Assembly: GCF_031198435.1 (NCBI RefSeq)
Contig: NZ_CP133548.1
Span: forward strand, 1,490,501 to 1,554,500
Length of the DNA: 64,000 bases
Direction of reading: 5' to 3'
DNA from: Pleionea litopenaei
GTDB lineage: Bacteria > Pseudomonadota > Gammaproteobacteria > Enterobacterales > Kangiellaceae
Positions 9,113 through 19,310 of this stretch are shown here, piece after piece. The notes beneath the pieces were generated by a model. The model had not been told where the DNA came from. It worked only from the letters and a program-made list of their open reading frames with translations, and made no database searches. The position numbers and the translations under genes were made by a program. Each line of letters opens with the position of its first letter. Within the stretch, counting starts at the first letter, position 1.

Positions 9113-9949
9113 ATGAGTTTAGAACAAACCTTTTTAGCTGAGCTACTCGATGCTATCAAAAATGATCGCCTAACGTTACCAACATTGCCTGAGGTTGCAT
9201 TACGAATTCGAGAGGCCGTTGAAGATCCCGATGCAACGTCCTCTGCCATTGCTGACGAGATCGCTAAAGATGCGGCCTTAGCGGCAAGAATCATCAAAGT
9301 TGCCAATAGCCCTCTGCTCAGAGGACGAGTCGCCGTTGACAACCTGCAACTCGCCATCACACGAATGGGCATCGCGTTCGTAAGAAACCTAGCCACCGGC
9401 CTAGCGATGGAGCAGATGTTCCAAGCAACCAATGACCAGGTCGATGCAAAACTTAGAGAAACGTGGGAGCACTCAATTGAAGTAGCCTCAATTTGTCAGG
9501 TACTCGCGAGTCATTTCACCAACTTAAAACCCGATCAAGCCATGTTGGCGGGACTGGTTCATGAAATCGGTACATTACCTATCTTGACCTGTGCCGAAGA
9601 TACGCCTGAAATTCTTGAACATGCCGGCGTACTCGAAAAGATTATCCAACGCCTGCACCCCAAAATCGGCTACTCAATTCTCAAAACGTGGGATTTCCCC
9701 GCAGAACTAGTCTCAGTCCCTTTGGGTTATTTAGACTTCACTCGAAAACACGATGGGCCTGCTGATTATGCCGACTTGGTAACAGTAGCGAACTTACAGA
9801 GTTATGCCGGCACCAATCACCCCCTAGCTAATGTTCCATGGGAAGAAGTTCCAGCATTTGAAAAACTGGGCATGTCTCCCGAGGTCGACGTTCACGAAGT
9901 CGATGAGCTAGCAGAAGACCTCAATGAAGCTAGAAGCGCATTGACATAA
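9113..9949 (+). CDS. HDOD-domain signalling protein
   Basis: 278 residues. A single HDOD domain covers about residues 12-205: LPTLPEVALRI at the start, then DAALAARIIKVANSP, the helix around RMGIAFVRNLA, and the LAGLVHEIGTLPIL segment where the HD-type motif has become HE. HDOD proteins lack the catalytic His-Asp metal site of true HD hydrolases and usually act in signalling or regulation of motility, biofilm or DNA repair. No receiver or other partner domain is present; the C-terminal 70 residues are acidic. It follows ygfZ by 27 bases and is followed by a strong hairpin. The exact role is unknown. Confidence 0.9.
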   Translation: MSLEQTFLAELLDAIKNDRLTLPTLPEVALRIREAVEDPDATSSAIADEIAKDAALAARIIKVANSPLLRGRVAVDNLQLAITRMGIAFVRNLATGLAMEQMFQATNDQVDAKLRETWEHSIEVASICQVLASHFTNLKPDQAMLAGLVHEIGTLPILTCAEDTPEILEHAGVLEKIIQRLHPKIGYSILKTWDFPAELVSVPLGYLDFTRKHDGPADYADLVTVANLQSYAGTNHPLANVPWEEVPAFEKLGMSPEVDVHEVDELAEDLNEARSALT

Positions 9950-9965
9950 AGCCACCCCGCCAGCT

Positions 9966-10024
9966 GCAACTTACGCCTACAACTCTCAAAACCTTTGAAA
10001 TTGTAGGCAGTTGCGACAATTTTT
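9966..10024 (+). terminator. Large stem-loop after the HDOD gene, terminator-like
   Basis: GCCTACAA pairs with TTGTAGGC (8 bp), and after a 3-base bulge on one side GCAACT pairs with AGTTGC (6 bp). The 18-base loop itself contains TCAAA / TTTGA. A T5 run follows six bases after the stem. This would act as a terminator for ygfZ-HDOD. The unusually long, bulged stem could also be the 3' end of a small RNA. Confidence 0.55.
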
Positions 10025-10120
10025 CACTAAAATTAGCATTAACTCGCTGTTTTGATTACATTAGTCAAGTAATCAGGAAATCTCGTTTTTATAATTTGAA
10101 TACCCATAATTGAGTTTGTA

Positions 10121-13100
10121 GTGCAGATATCTAACTCTAGAACCTTTCGCTCGCGCATTCACTTGCTGCTCGGCGCTTTACTTTTTGGCCAGTCTCTTTT
10201 CGCTGCGCCCGGCGATGTTTTATTTAGCGACGATTTTGAATCCGGACTTGGGCAATGGACTATCAACACCGCTGGCGGTGGTGTCGCCGAGATTAATTCC
10301 GCGACCGCCAATTCCGGTAATTTTTCGCTCGCACTGTATGCCAATACCGTGAGTGCAACCAGCGCAACCATTGCGGCCAATGTGCCTGAAGCAGAATTAG
10401 CCCTTTGGATACGTCGTGGCAGCGATGCATTTTCAGAAAATCCAGAAACCAATGAAGACTTGATTTTGCAATACCGCGACAACTTGGGAAACTGGAATTT
10501 CCTAGAGACTTTTCCGGGTGGCGGAACGGCGGGTGAAATTAGTACTCGTACCTATTCGTTACCGAGCAACGCATTACATGCCAATTTTCAAGTTCGATTA
10601 ACTTTGCGTCAAGGCAGTGGTGTGCCTTTTGACTACTGGCATATTGACGATGTGGTGGTCACTGAAACGGGTATCACTTCCGGACCCGTTGCCGACTGGC
10701 GCTTTGATGAGCTTAGCTGGACGGGTACAGCAGGAGAAGTCGTCGATAGCAGCGGCAATGGTTACAATGGCGTCTCGGTCAATAGTGCACCCACCAGCGG
10801 ATTTCTATGCAACGCTGCCGACTTGAGTGCGACCGGCATCAATGATTATGTCATGCTCAATGCCGCGGCACTCGATGGTCTTGGCGATTTCACCATTTCG
10901 GCCTGGGTCACCAGTTCTCGTACTGGCATTCAAACCGTTCTTTCTGCGGCTCAATCCAGTACCGAGTTGAACGAAGCCGTATTTATGTTCAATAGCAACA
11001 CTCAGTTTTGGCCCAATTTACGTCAAACCCCGTTCGATACCTCAACCCAATTCAATACCGCGGTCAATATCGCCGATGGCAATTGGCACCATGCTGTATG
11101 GGTAAGACAGCGTGTCACCTCTCAATCGTGTCTGTATCTTGATGGCAACCTGCAAGGCTGCACCACTCATCCGAATGGCAGTAACTTTCTCGATGTCATC
11201 GCTGGAGGATTATTGATCGGTCAAGAACAAGACACGATCGAAGGAGGATTCGACGCCACACAAGCCTGGGACGGACTAATTGACGAACTCTTGGTTTTTA
11301 ACAGCGCTTTGAGTGCAGGCAGTGTTTCGACCATCTACAACAACCAACTCGCAGGCAACAACTGGGATGGTTCCGCTCGAGTTTGCCCTACGCCTATTCC
11401 AAACCCAATTGCTGAATGGCAAATGGAGCAATCGGGTTGGACAGGTGCTGCCAACGAGGTAATCGACAGCTCCGGTAACAACTTACATCTAACGGCCTTC
11501 AACAGCCCATTAAATCTCAACCTTTTCCCGGCGATTAGCGGTGATCCAGGTACGTGTTATTACGGCGACTTTAATGGCACAAATAGCTATTTACAAATCG
11601 CTGATAACCCGTTGCTCGATCTCTCCAATGCATTGACCATTACCGCTTGGATATACCCTCGAAGCCTTCCGGCTTCGGGTTTAATGAGCATCTTATCAAA
11701 AGACGAAAATTATGAGTTTCATCTGACCCCCGGTGGCGAAATCAACTGGTGGTGGGGAGGTGGAGCACAATCACTCACAACGAGCGGAGCCAATATACTT
11801 CCGAACAATTGGTATCATGTTGCAATCACCTTCACCAGTGGCGAGCAGCATATTTACGTTAATGGCACCTCGATGGGTTCGACCAATTGGACGGGCAGTC
11901 TTACCTTGAACAATGATCCGCTGCAAATTGGTCAGGATCAAAACCTTGCAGGCCGCTTTTTCAACGGGGCAATTGACGAGGTTAGAATTTACGACGCGGC
12001 CTTAACTGAAGCCAACATCAATACCATTATGTCCGAAACCCATCCTTGCTCAGCAGGTGGCATATGCGATGTTGTTTTCAACGATGGTTTAGACACCGTG
12101 AGCTACAGTGGCGGGAGTGCCAACTGGAGTGGCAATTGGATCGAAGGCAATGATAATGGCACGCCGGCTTCGGGTAATGTTGCCGTGGTCAATAACGCCA
12201 TTCGCTTTAGCAATAGTCCTAATGTATCTATCGTACGCGAACTGGATCTCAGCAACGCATTAACCGCGACATTCAACGTTGATGTAAGCACGGCCAACCT
12301 TGATGGAAACGATCGCTTTCAATTTATTGTCTCGAACAATGGTGGACTCACTTACACCGTTTTAGAGCAACAACAAAACGATTTCAATGGCAGCAAAAGT
12401 TATGATATCTCGGCGTATATGTCGGTAAATACCCGAATTGGCTTTAGAGTTATTCAAGGCTTCAACCAAACGAATGAGTTCGCTGCCTTTGATAATATTG
12501 AAGTGGCTATTACCGAGCCCTGTGATAACAACGTTATTCTACTGGCTCATGATGGCAATGCGATTAACTGCTATAGAGAAGCTATTCAAATTACCATTCA
12601 AAACACGTCTGGCGTCGTTCAAACTGATTACACGGGCACCATACAACTCAGTACCTCTTCGGCTAATGGCGTTTGGTACACCGTCGACGATACTGGAGCT
12701 AGCACCGATCTCGCCACCGGTACTTTAACCAATTCGGGAGCATTAGATGGCAATGCTTCCTACAGTTTCAACACCAGCGACAATGGCACCGTCACATTAT
12801 ATCTGCGCGATACGGTTGCTGAGACAATCAATATTGCCGCAACTGATGGCAGCGCAGTCGATGATGACAGTGAAGGCCTACTTACCTTCCGTCCCTTTGG
12901 CTTCGTCTTATCCCCCAACCCGATGACCACTCAAGTTGCTGGTAAACCTTTTACAGCCACCTTGACGGCGGCTGGACAAACTCCCAGCGATGCCAGTTGC
13001 GGTGTGATTGAAGAATACACTGGCAGCAAAAATTTGAACTTCTGGAGTGAATTTTCGCAACCCGCAGCGAGCGCAACGGCTATGTCTATCGATGGAATAC

Positions 13101-14605
13101 CGATAGCATTTTCAGAAGCGGCATCAACTGCTCAGGCCGTTCAATTTACCGCAGGTGTCGCAACGATTACGGCTCAATTGAATGATGTAGGTTTAGTCTC
13201 CATTTCCGCCAAAGACGATGTGGGTATCGGCGACCCAGTCACCGGTACAACGAGTGAAGTCATAGGTGGTCTAGCACCTTTTGTTGTGCGTCCTTTTACT
13301 TACCACCTCGCCATTAGCGGAGAGCCTAATGCGAATAATGATCCTAACGCTCTAGTGTATGCGACGGCGGGCGCCACATTTACCACTGAACTTTACAGCG
13401 TGATTTGGCAAGCAGAAGATGACGCCAACGATGATGGCATTCCTGACGCCTTTGATAACTTAGCGAACAACCCAACGACACCTAACATTGGAAATTTACC
13501 CAGCAGTGGCGTCGACATAAGTTTTACGCCAACCGCTCAGGTCGTCGCAAACTCCTCAGGTGTGCTCGGTGATGCGTCATTGAGTTTCAATGAGTTTAAC
13601 GCCACTGGCGTTGCACCAGTACCGCAGTCTTGGAGCGAGGTAGGCATCTTAACCATTTCTGCAGCAACGACAAATTTTCTTTCTGGCGGCGAATCGGTGA
13701 CAGGCCTGCGAGAGAACATTGGGCGCTTTATACCAAATTCATTTGCCTTGACCTTAGCCAATAACTTCGACCAACAATGCGGTACTTTTAGTTACTCAGG
13801 CCTCAATTTGGCGAGTGGAATGACGACCCTTTCGCAAACCGACGATATGACGCTTCAAGCTCAAGCATTAAACCTGAGTGGTGGCCAAACACGAAACTAC
13901 AACGGCGCCTTTGTTAAGTTAGGCGCGGGCAACATTAGCATCACCGGAGTCGACAATGATAGCGGGAACCCAGCCTTGGGTACCCTCTACAATGGGGTAA
14001 TATCGACACCTAATTTTGATACCTTTGGCTTCGCAGATGCGATAAGTGTGCCTGCGGTTGGGTTTCAATTCTCAAATTACGCAACGCCATTTAATCTAGC
14101 GGTTGGATTGACTGCGACTGACAGTGACGGCGTGGTTGGAAACATTACCAGTTCGGCGGTTGAACAGCGTTTAGGAAGAGCTGTAATTCATACAACCTAC
14201 GGACCAGAAACCGAATCACTCGAGATGCCGTTGAGTATCGAATACTTTGATGGGAGTAATTGGACGGTCAACCAACAAGACAACTGCTCAACCTATCAAT
14301 CCTCTGAACTAAGCTTCGTCGTAGGCAGCTACCAAGGCGATCTCGACAGTGGTGAAACACTCGTATTACTCCCAGGAGCAGCAACCTCGGTAAATAATGG
14401 TCAAAGCCAAACAGGAACAGGCTTTTGGCTCTCAGCCCCCGGCTTTGGAAACTCGGGTGAGGTCAATTTAACGTTTGATTTAACGGCGCAACCTTGGCTG
14501 CAATTTGATTGGGATGCTGATGCCACTCCAGACAACCCTTTTGCCACCGCTGGGTTTGGTCGATATCGTGGCAGTGATCGCGTCATTTACTGGCGCGAAC
14601 GTTAA
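10121..14605 (+). CDS. Large exported LamG-repeat protein with MshQ-type DUF6701 C-terminus
   Basis: 1494 residues. A signal peptide ends near SLFAAPG (about residue 29). Next comes a MAM/concanavalin-like beta domain (about 33-182), then two LamG/concanavalin domains that start with the same duplicated motif (WTG-A-EV-DSSGN, about 196 and 436), a further beta-sandwich region (about 650-800) and a long C-terminal region ending GRYRGSDRVIYWRE, the hallmark end of DUF6701/MshQ proteins. MshQ belongs to the mannose-sensitive haemagglutinin pilus system and is thought to be a tip or adhesin component. No pilin or assembly genes are near, so this copy is an orphan. The GTG start lacks a clear ribosome binding site but gives a good signal peptide. 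Confidence 0.85.
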   Translation: MQISNSRTFRSRIHLLLGALLFGQSLFAAPGDVLFSDDFESGLGQWTINTAGGGVAEINSATANSGNFSLALYANTVSATSATIAANVPEAELALWIRRGSDAFSENPETNEDLILQYRDNLGNWNFLETFPGGGTAGEISTRTYSLPSNALHANFQVRLTLRQGSGVPFDYWHIDDVVVTETGITSGPVADWRFDELSWTGTAGEVVDSSGNGYNGVSVNSAPTSGFLCNAADLSATGINDYVMLNAAALDGLGDFTISAWVTSSRTGIQTVLSAAQSSTELNEAVFMFNSNTQFWPNLRQTPFDTSTQFNTAVNIADGNWHHAVWVRQRVTSQSCLYLDGNLQGCTTHPNGSNFLDVIAGGLLIGQEQDTIEGGFDATQAWDGLIDELLVFNSALSAGSVSTIYNNQLAGNNWDGSARVCPTPIPNPIAEWQMEQSGWTGAANEVIDSSGNNLHLTAFNSPLNLNLFPAISGDPGTCYYGDFNGTNSYLQIADNPLLDLSNALTITAWIYPRSLPASGLMSILSKDENYEFHLTPGGEINWWWGGGAQSLTTSGANILPNNWYHVAITFTSGEQHIYVNGTSMGSTNWTGSLTLNNDPLQIGQDQNLAGRFFNGAIDEVRIYDAALTEANINTIMSETHPCSAGGICDVVFNDGLDTVSYSGGSANWSGNWIEGNDNGTPASGNVAVVNNAIRFSNSPNVSIVRELDLSNALTATFNVDVSTANLDGNDRFQFIVSNNGGLTYTVLEQQQNDFNGSKSYDISAYMSVNTRIGFRVIQGFNQTNEFAAFDNIEVAITEPCDNNVILLAHDGNAINCYREAIQITIQNTSGVVQTDYTGTIQLSTSSANGVWYTVDDTGASTDLATGTLTNSGALDGNASYSFNTSDNGTVTLYLRDTVAETINIAATDGSAVDDDSEGLLTFRPFGFVLSPNPMTTQVAGKPFTATLTAAGQTPSDASCGVIEEYTGSKNLNFWSEFSQPAASATAMSIDGIPIAFSEAASTAQAVQFTAGVATITAQLNDVGLVSISAKDDVGIGDPVTGTTSEVIGGLAPFVVRPFTYHLAISGEPNANNDPNALVYATAGATFTTELYSVIWQAEDDANDDGIPDAFDNLANNPTTPNIGNLPSSGVDISFTPTAQVVANSSGVLGDASLSFNEFNATGVAPVPQSWSEVGILTISAATTNFLSGGESVTGLRENIGRFIPNSFALTLANNFDQQCGTFSYSGLNLASGMTTLSQTDDMTLQAQALNLSGGQTRNYNGAFVKLGAGNISITGVDNDSGNPALGTLYNGVISTPNFDTFGFADAISVPAVGFQFSNYATPFNLAVGLTATDSDGVVGNITSSAVEQRLGRAVIHTTYGPETESLEMPLSIEYFDGSNWTVNQQDNCSTYQSSELSFVVGSYQGDLDSGETLVLLPGAATSVNNGQSQTGTGFWLSAPGFGNSGEVNLTFDLTAQPWLQFDWDADATPDNPFATAGFGRYRGSDRVIYWRER

Positions 14606-14761
14606 GGCGACGTTAGGCCTTTAGCTATTTCATCTCAGCCGTTAGTCGCTTCTTTACGTTTTGGTCGATAACTATTTTTCTAGTTTGCCATTTTTTTGGT
14701 ACAGTGTGTGTCCTGAAGAAAGTTAACGAACAACAAAACCAAAACTAACCCGGAGATTACT

Positions 14762-15490
14762 GTGCGAATTTTAACCATCGCTCTGCTCAGCTTTGTTCTT
14801 TTGGCGTGTCAGTCAGAGAGTGAGACGAATAAACCTAATGCAACAGAAGAAAAGCAAGCCCCTACATCGACAGCGACCCCTAAAAAAAGTGACGACCACG
14901 CAGGTGACGATCATTCAGGTCATGCCCATGCACAAACTGACCAACCAATTTTTAGTGAGCTTGAAGTGCAAGATCAATGCGCTCAACCGACTGTTATTGA
15001 ATTCTTTGCTTATCAGTGCCCACACTGCTACAAATTAGAAGAACATGCGAAAAAGTGGTTGGCTAATAAAGCGGATGATGTAGTGTTTATTTCCGTACCT
15101 ACCGATCTTGGCCGTCAAGAGTTTACTCAATTTGTTGCTGCACATTATGTCGCCGAACGTCTTGGTGTTTTAGAACAAATTAAGCCGCTATTATTTGGCG
15201 TTATCCATGAAGGAAAACAGATCAACAATATTCTTGAGGCCTTTGTTGAAGCAGGTGCTGACAAAGCAGAAGTCGAAAAAGCCTTTCAAGATGTTGATTA
15301 CATCAAAAAGCGTTTCGATGAGGGTTTTGAATTAATGAAACGTTATAAAGTTTCTTCTGTACCCTCTGTTCTTGTAAATTATCAATACATGACAGATGTC
15401 TCTAAGGCCGGTGGTTATGACAAAGTGTTTAACGTTGTTGATGAAACACTCGCAAAACCGACGAAATGTACCGACTTCTCGAAACCATAA
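14762..15490 (+). CDS. dsbA: DsbA-family thiol:disulfide oxidoreductase, predicted lipoprotein
   Basis: 242 residues. The signal ends in the lipobox LLAC with Cys16, predicting a lipid-anchored protein. A flexible linker (17-60) is rich in Thr, Lys, Asp and His, including DDHAGDDHSGHAHA. The thioredoxin/DsbA fold then carries CPHC at 86-89 (identical to E. coli DsbA) and the cis-Pro loop SSVPS around Pro201, with the inserted helical domain between. It would introduce disulfides into exported proteins and be reoxidised by DsbB. GTG start with CGGAGA upstream. It is monocistronic, with a strong terminator behind it. E. coli DsbA is soluble and 208 residues, so the anchor and His-rich linker are the unusual parts. 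Confidence 0.9.
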   Translation: MRILTIALLSFVLLACQSESETNKPNATEEKQAPTSTATPKKSDDHAGDDHSGHAHAQTDQPIFSELEVQDQCAQPTVIEFFAYQCPHCYKLEEHAKKWLANKADDVVFISVPTDLGRQEFTQFVAAHYVAERLGVLEQIKPLLFGVIHEGKQINNILEAFVEAGADKAEVEKAFQDVDYIKKRFDEGFELMKRYKVSSVPSVLVNYQYMTDVSKAGGYDKVFNVVDETLAKPTKCTDFSKP

Positions 15491-15510
15491 AATCGATGTT
15501 GGAATATTAA

Positions 15511-15539
15511 AAAAGGCGACTGAGAGGTCGCCTTTTTTG
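15511..15539. terminator. Bidirectional rho-independent terminator
   Basis: AAAAGGCGAC and GTCGCCTTTT pair around a 6-base loop, with an A run before and a T run after. It serves dsbA on the plus strand and can also serve the membrane-protein gene on the minus strand, since the two converge. Confidence 0.9.
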
Positions 15540-15574
15540 TGACTGCATTAAAAATCTAAAAGTTAAAGCTCAAT

Positions 15575-15946
15575 TTACTTAGTTGATTGCCCCATGATCG
15601 CGCGGCCTTTATCTGAACGGAGAAAGCCTCTCACGCCAATCAAGTAAAATATACACAAAGCTGATACCAGCAAAAAGCCAATGCCTTTTAATGTTAACAA
15701 CCAGTCAACCGATAACATCAGTCGCATGCCAATCAGCAACGCCAAAGTATAAGACATTACAATTGAGAAGCCGTACAAGGTTTTCGATTTTACGACCATT
15801 TGCAATTGAAAAATGATCATGCCTCCCAACACAAGTACGTCTATCCACCAGTTTGGCGACACCTGCTCATGACTCGGCTGCGTAAAGTAAACCAAGCTTG
15901 CCCAACCTAAAATGATGATACTATTAACAACGTAAATAAATCGCAT
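15575..15946 (-). CDS. Hypothetical four-helix membrane protein
   Basis: 123 residues with four predicted transmembrane helices (about 3-21, 34-52, 58-78, 86-105) and a basic C-terminal tail (RSDKGRAIMGQSTK). I do not recognise a family. It lies 23 bases downstream of lysS in the same direction and could be read from the prfB-lysS transcript; it ends at a shared terminator. No catalytic residues stand out. Confidence 0.75.
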   Translation of the reverse strand: MRFIYVVNSIIILGWASLVYFTQPSHEQVSPNWWIDVLVLGGMIIFQLQMVVKSKTLYGFSIVMSYTLALLIGMRLMLSVDWLLTLKGIGFLLVSALCIFYLIGVRGFLRSDKGRAIMGQSTK

Positions 15947-15969
15947 TCTATTTCCTTCTTAATCGAACA

Positions 15970-17505
15970 TTAAGCTTCCGGGCGCATGTGCGGAAATAAA
16001 ATAACGTCTTTAATTGTCGGTGAGTCTGTAAACAACATTACCAAGCGATCGATGCCAATGCCCTCGCCCGCTGTTGGTGGTAATCCGAACTCTAAAGCTC
16101 TCACATAGTCTTCATCAAAGTGCATGGCTTCATCATCACCTGACTCTTTTTCTTCCACTTGTTTTCTAAATCTAGCAGCTTGATCTTCCGCATCATTTAA
16201 CTCAGAAAAACCATTTGCCAGTTCTCGTCCACCAACAAAGAATTCAAAACGGTCTGTCACAAACGGATTCGCATCGTTTCGACGAGCCAGCGGTGAAACT
16301 TCCCAAGGATATTCAGTAATAAATGTTGGTTGGATTAATTTATCTTCAGCCGTTTCTTCAAATATTTCTGTGATGAATTTTCCAGCGCCCCATACATTTC
16401 CATCTGGAATCTTAACGCCAACTTGTTTTGCGTAGGCGATAAGTTGTTCCATATTGTCTTCTGGATTTTTAAATACTGCAGCATCAAACTCCGGATTGTA
16501 TTTCAAAACCGCGTCGACCATTGATATACGCGTAAAAGGCTTACCGAAATCATATTCAACTTCAGAAGTCACGTTACCATCTTCATCTTTCGTGGTGTTT
16601 TTAACGATTGCCGTACCAAGAATATCTTGTGCTAACGTACGTAACATGTCTTCGGTAAGATTCATCAAATCATTGTAGTCAGCGTAAGCTTGATAAAACT
16701 CAAGCATAGTAAACTCAGGGTTATGTCGTGTTGATAAACCTTCATTTCTAAAGTTTCGATTAATTTCAAACACTCTTTCAAAACCACCCACGACCAATCG
16801 CTTCAAATATAATTCTGGAGCGATACGCAAAAACATTTCAATATCCATGGCGTTGTGATGAGTCACAAAAGGCTTTGCAGAAGCCCCACCAGGAATCACC
16901 TGTAACATCGGAGTTTCGACTTCCATAAACTCTCGGTTACTAAGGTATCGTCGAATGCCATCAATCACTTTGCTACGAACTAAAAAATTTTCACGTGTTT
17001 GTTGATTAGTGATTAAGTCCACATAACGTTGACGATATTTCAACTCTTGATCTTTCAAACCAGCAAACTTATCCGGCAGTGGTCGAAGTGATTTGGTAAG
17101 CAGTTGGTAATTATCCATACTGACATAAAGATCACCTTTACCTGAGCGACTCAGATAACCTTTCACACCTAAGATATCGCCGATATCCAGCTCTCCGTAC
17201 TGTTCTTTAATGGCTTTTTGTACATCTTTACCTGAATAAGCTTGAATTTGCCCCTTCATATCTTGAAGAACATAAAATGGGCCTCGCTTTGCCATGATTC
17301 GTCCAGCAACACTAACTTCAATCTGTTTTTCATTGAGCTCTTCTTTGCCAATACCTTCGTACTGCTTTTGCAAATCTGCTGAGTAGTGCTCACGATTAAA
17401 GTTGTTTGGATGGCCATTCGCATCACAATTCTTTCGTATATTTTCTAATTTCGTGCGGCGCTCTGCGATTAACTTGTTTTCATCTTGTGTAACTTGTTCA
17501 GACAT
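15970..17505 (-). CDS. lysS: Lysyl-tRNA synthetase, class II
   Basis: 511 residues (E. coli 505). The N-terminal OB-fold anticodon-binding domain (about 60-150) is followed by the class II catalytic core: motif 2 in [18 protein letters not shown] and motif 3 in [16 protein letters not shown] near the C-terminus. It charges tRNA-Lys. I start at MSEQ, which matches the conserved N-terminus of gammaproteobacterial LysS; an ATG three codons upstream is also in frame. It follows prfB by about 20 bases, the classic prfB-lysS operon. Confidence 0.98.
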   Translation of the reverse strand: MSEQVTQDENKLIAERRTKLENIRKNCDANGHPNNFNREHYSADLQKQYEGIGKEELNEKQIEVSVAGRIMAKRGPFYVLQDMKGQIQAYSGKDVQKAIKEQYGELDIGDILGVKGYLSRSGKGDLYVSMDNYQLLTKSLRPLPDKFAGLKDQELKYRQRYVDLITNQQTRENFLVRSKVIDGIRRYLSNREFMEVETPMLQVIPGGASAKPFVTHHNAMDIEMFLRIAPELYLKRLVVGGFERVFEINRNFRNEGLSTRHNPEFTMLEFYQAYADYNDLMNLTEDMLRTLAQDILGTAIVKNTTKDEDGNVTSEVEYDFGKPFTRISMVDAVLKYNPEFDAAVFKNPEDNMEQLIAYAKQVGVKIPDGNVWGAGKFITEIFEETAEDKLIQPTFITEYPWEVSPLARRNDANPFVTDRFEFFVGGRELANGFSELNDAEDQAARFRKQVEEKESGDDEAMHFDEDYVRALEFGLPPTAGEGIGIDRLVMLFTDSPTIKDVILFPHMRPEA

Positions 17506-17525
17506 AACCTTCATTGCCTCAATGT

Positions 17526-18624
17526 TTACAAACCTGCTTTCAGGCTTGCTTCAATAAATGGATCCAATTCACCATCAAGTACAGCTTGAGTATTTCTATT
17601 CTCAACACCTGTTCGTAAATCTTTTATTCTGGCATCATCAAGCACATAAGAGCGAATTTGTGAGCCCCAACCTATGTCAGACTTGGTGTCTTCCATTGCT
17701 TGCTTCTCTTCGTTTTGCTTCATCACTTCTAGTTCGTGCAACTTAGCTTTTAAAAGCTTAAACGCTTGATCTTTGTTCTTATGTTGCGAGCGGTCATTTT
17801 GACACTGCACTACCGTATTGGTGGGAATATGAGTAATTCGAACCGCAGAGTCAGTCTTGTTAACATGCTGTCCACCTGCTCCACTGGCTCGGTAAGTATC
17901 AATCCGTAAGTCAGCTGGATTAATATCGATCTCAATATCATCATTCACTTCAGGATAAACAAACGCAGATGCAAACGAGGTATGACGACGATTACCTGAG
18001 TCAAAAGGCGATTTGCGGACTAATCTATGGACACCCGTTTCAGTTCGTAACCAACCGTAGGCATACTCACCACTGAATTTAATCGTTCCGCTTTTAATGC
18101 CGGCAACATCGCCATCAGACACTTCGATCAATTCGGTTTTAAAGCCTTTTGCTTCGCCCCAACGCAAGTACATTCTCAACAACATATTGGCCCAGTCTTG
18201 CGCTTCAGTTCCTCCGGAGCCAGCTTGAATATCGAGATAACAATCACTGTCATCATTCGCTCCCGAAAACATTCGACGAAACTCAAGCTTGCCCAATTGC
18301 CCATCCAAATCGGTGAGTTCAGCGGCAACCTCTTCTACACTCGAATCATCTTGCTCTTCGACAGCTAGTTCTAGCAACTCAGAGCAATCATCTAAACCTT
18401 GCTGTAGATTATTAAAGGTTTCAACCACGATTTCGAGTGATGCTCGCTCCTTTCCTAGCGCTTGCGCTCTCTCAGGCTCGTTCCAAACGTCAGGATCTTC
18501 CAGTTCGCGCTCAACCTCTACTAAACGCTCATGCTTCGTTTCGAAGTCAAAGGTACCCCCTAAGCTCATTATTTCGAGCACTGAGTTCCTTGATTTTCTC
18601 TTTTATCGCGTTGACTTCGAGCAT
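17526..18624 (-). CDS. prfB: Peptide chain release factor 2, with programmed +1 frameshift
   Basis: The gene is read in two frames. The first 25 codons start at ATG 18624 ([19 protein letters not shown]...) and end in CTT followed by an in-frame TGA at codon 26; translation shifts by +1 to continue ...[10 protein letters not shown]. The shifted product is 365 residues, the same as E. coli RF2. It contains the tripeptide anticodon region (SPFDSG, including SPF) and the catalytic GGQ motif in [16 protein letters not shown]2 releases peptides at UGA and UAA, so low RF2 favours the shift and the gene regulates itself. A reader that ignores the shift would call a truncated gene starting near 18581. 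Confidence 0.97.
18546..18561 (-). promoter_or_regulatory. prfB programmed frameshift signal
   Basis: On the minus strand AGGGGG (18556-18561), TAC, then the slippery CTT-TGA-C (18546-18552). The internal Shine-Dalgarno-like AGGGGG at 3-base spacing and the UGA stop followed by C are the conserved elements of bacterial RF2 autoregulation. Confidence 0.96.
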
Positions 18625-18728
18625 ATATTGTTCAACCTGTGACTTTGTAACTGGATTAAAAGGCGCTATTGTACAAAAATGGCTAACATTAAGACAGTAG
18701 CAAGGCTCTAAAAAGGAGGCAGATTCCT

Positions 18729-19145
18729 ATGAAAATCAGCTATAAAGCGGCCGTTATTGTCGCGACCCTAGTGTTGAGTGCTTGCACCCACTACACGGTC
18801 GCTGAAGTAGATGCCCAGTTAGATCAGCTTAAAGGTTTATCACAAGACCAATTGATTGCTATTCTCGGGGTACCCAACAAACAAATCAAAACCGAACAGA
18901 AGCGCCACCTTGAATGGCTTCTCACTGAGGTTAACAGCTCTAGTAGTCGAGTTTCGGTGGGTACTGGCAGTGGTGGACGAGGCTGGTTTGGCGCTTTAGG
19001 CGTGTCTTTTCCGATATCTTCAGAGCCCGATACCTGTCTCATTCGAGCAACCTTTCCCCTCGACACTGACACTCTCGAAACCATCGATTGGGAAGGAGAC
19101 CAAAATTACTGTGGCGCGCAATTGCGACAGAAAATTAAAAACTAG
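18729..19145 (+). CDS. Small lipoprotein of unknown function
   Basis: 138 residues. The signal peptide ends in the lipobox LSAC with Cys20. The mature part begins with THYTVAEVDAQLDQLKGLSQDQLIAILGVPNKQ, a segment like the first helices and loop of SmpA/OmlA (BamE)-type small lipoproteins, where a helix is followed by a G-x-P turn; this likeness is only suggestive. A Gly/Ser-rich stretch (about 77-92) and two cysteines (about 102 and 129) that could form a disulfide follow. A strong AAGGAGG site lies upstream of the ATG. It is divergent from prfB. Confidence 0.75.
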   Translation: MKISYKAAVIVATLVLSACTHYTVAEVDAQLDQLKGLSQDQLIAILGVPNKQIKTEQKRHLEWLLTEVNSSSSRVSVGTGSGGRGWFGALGVSFPISSEPDTCLIRATFPLDTDTLETIDWEGDQNYCGAQLRQKIKN

Positions 19146-19310
19146 GGGGTATTTTCATTAAGCGATGGTTACTGACTGTTACAGAGCTTTCGTTTAGTCA
19201 TACTCAGTTACTCGTGTTGAATGTTTTTTGAGCAGCGAAAGCTCATACTGAAGGTGTCTTAGAAATTACCGAGACATCCGTCTGCAAGAAGATTCAACAG
19301 GAGCTACGCC

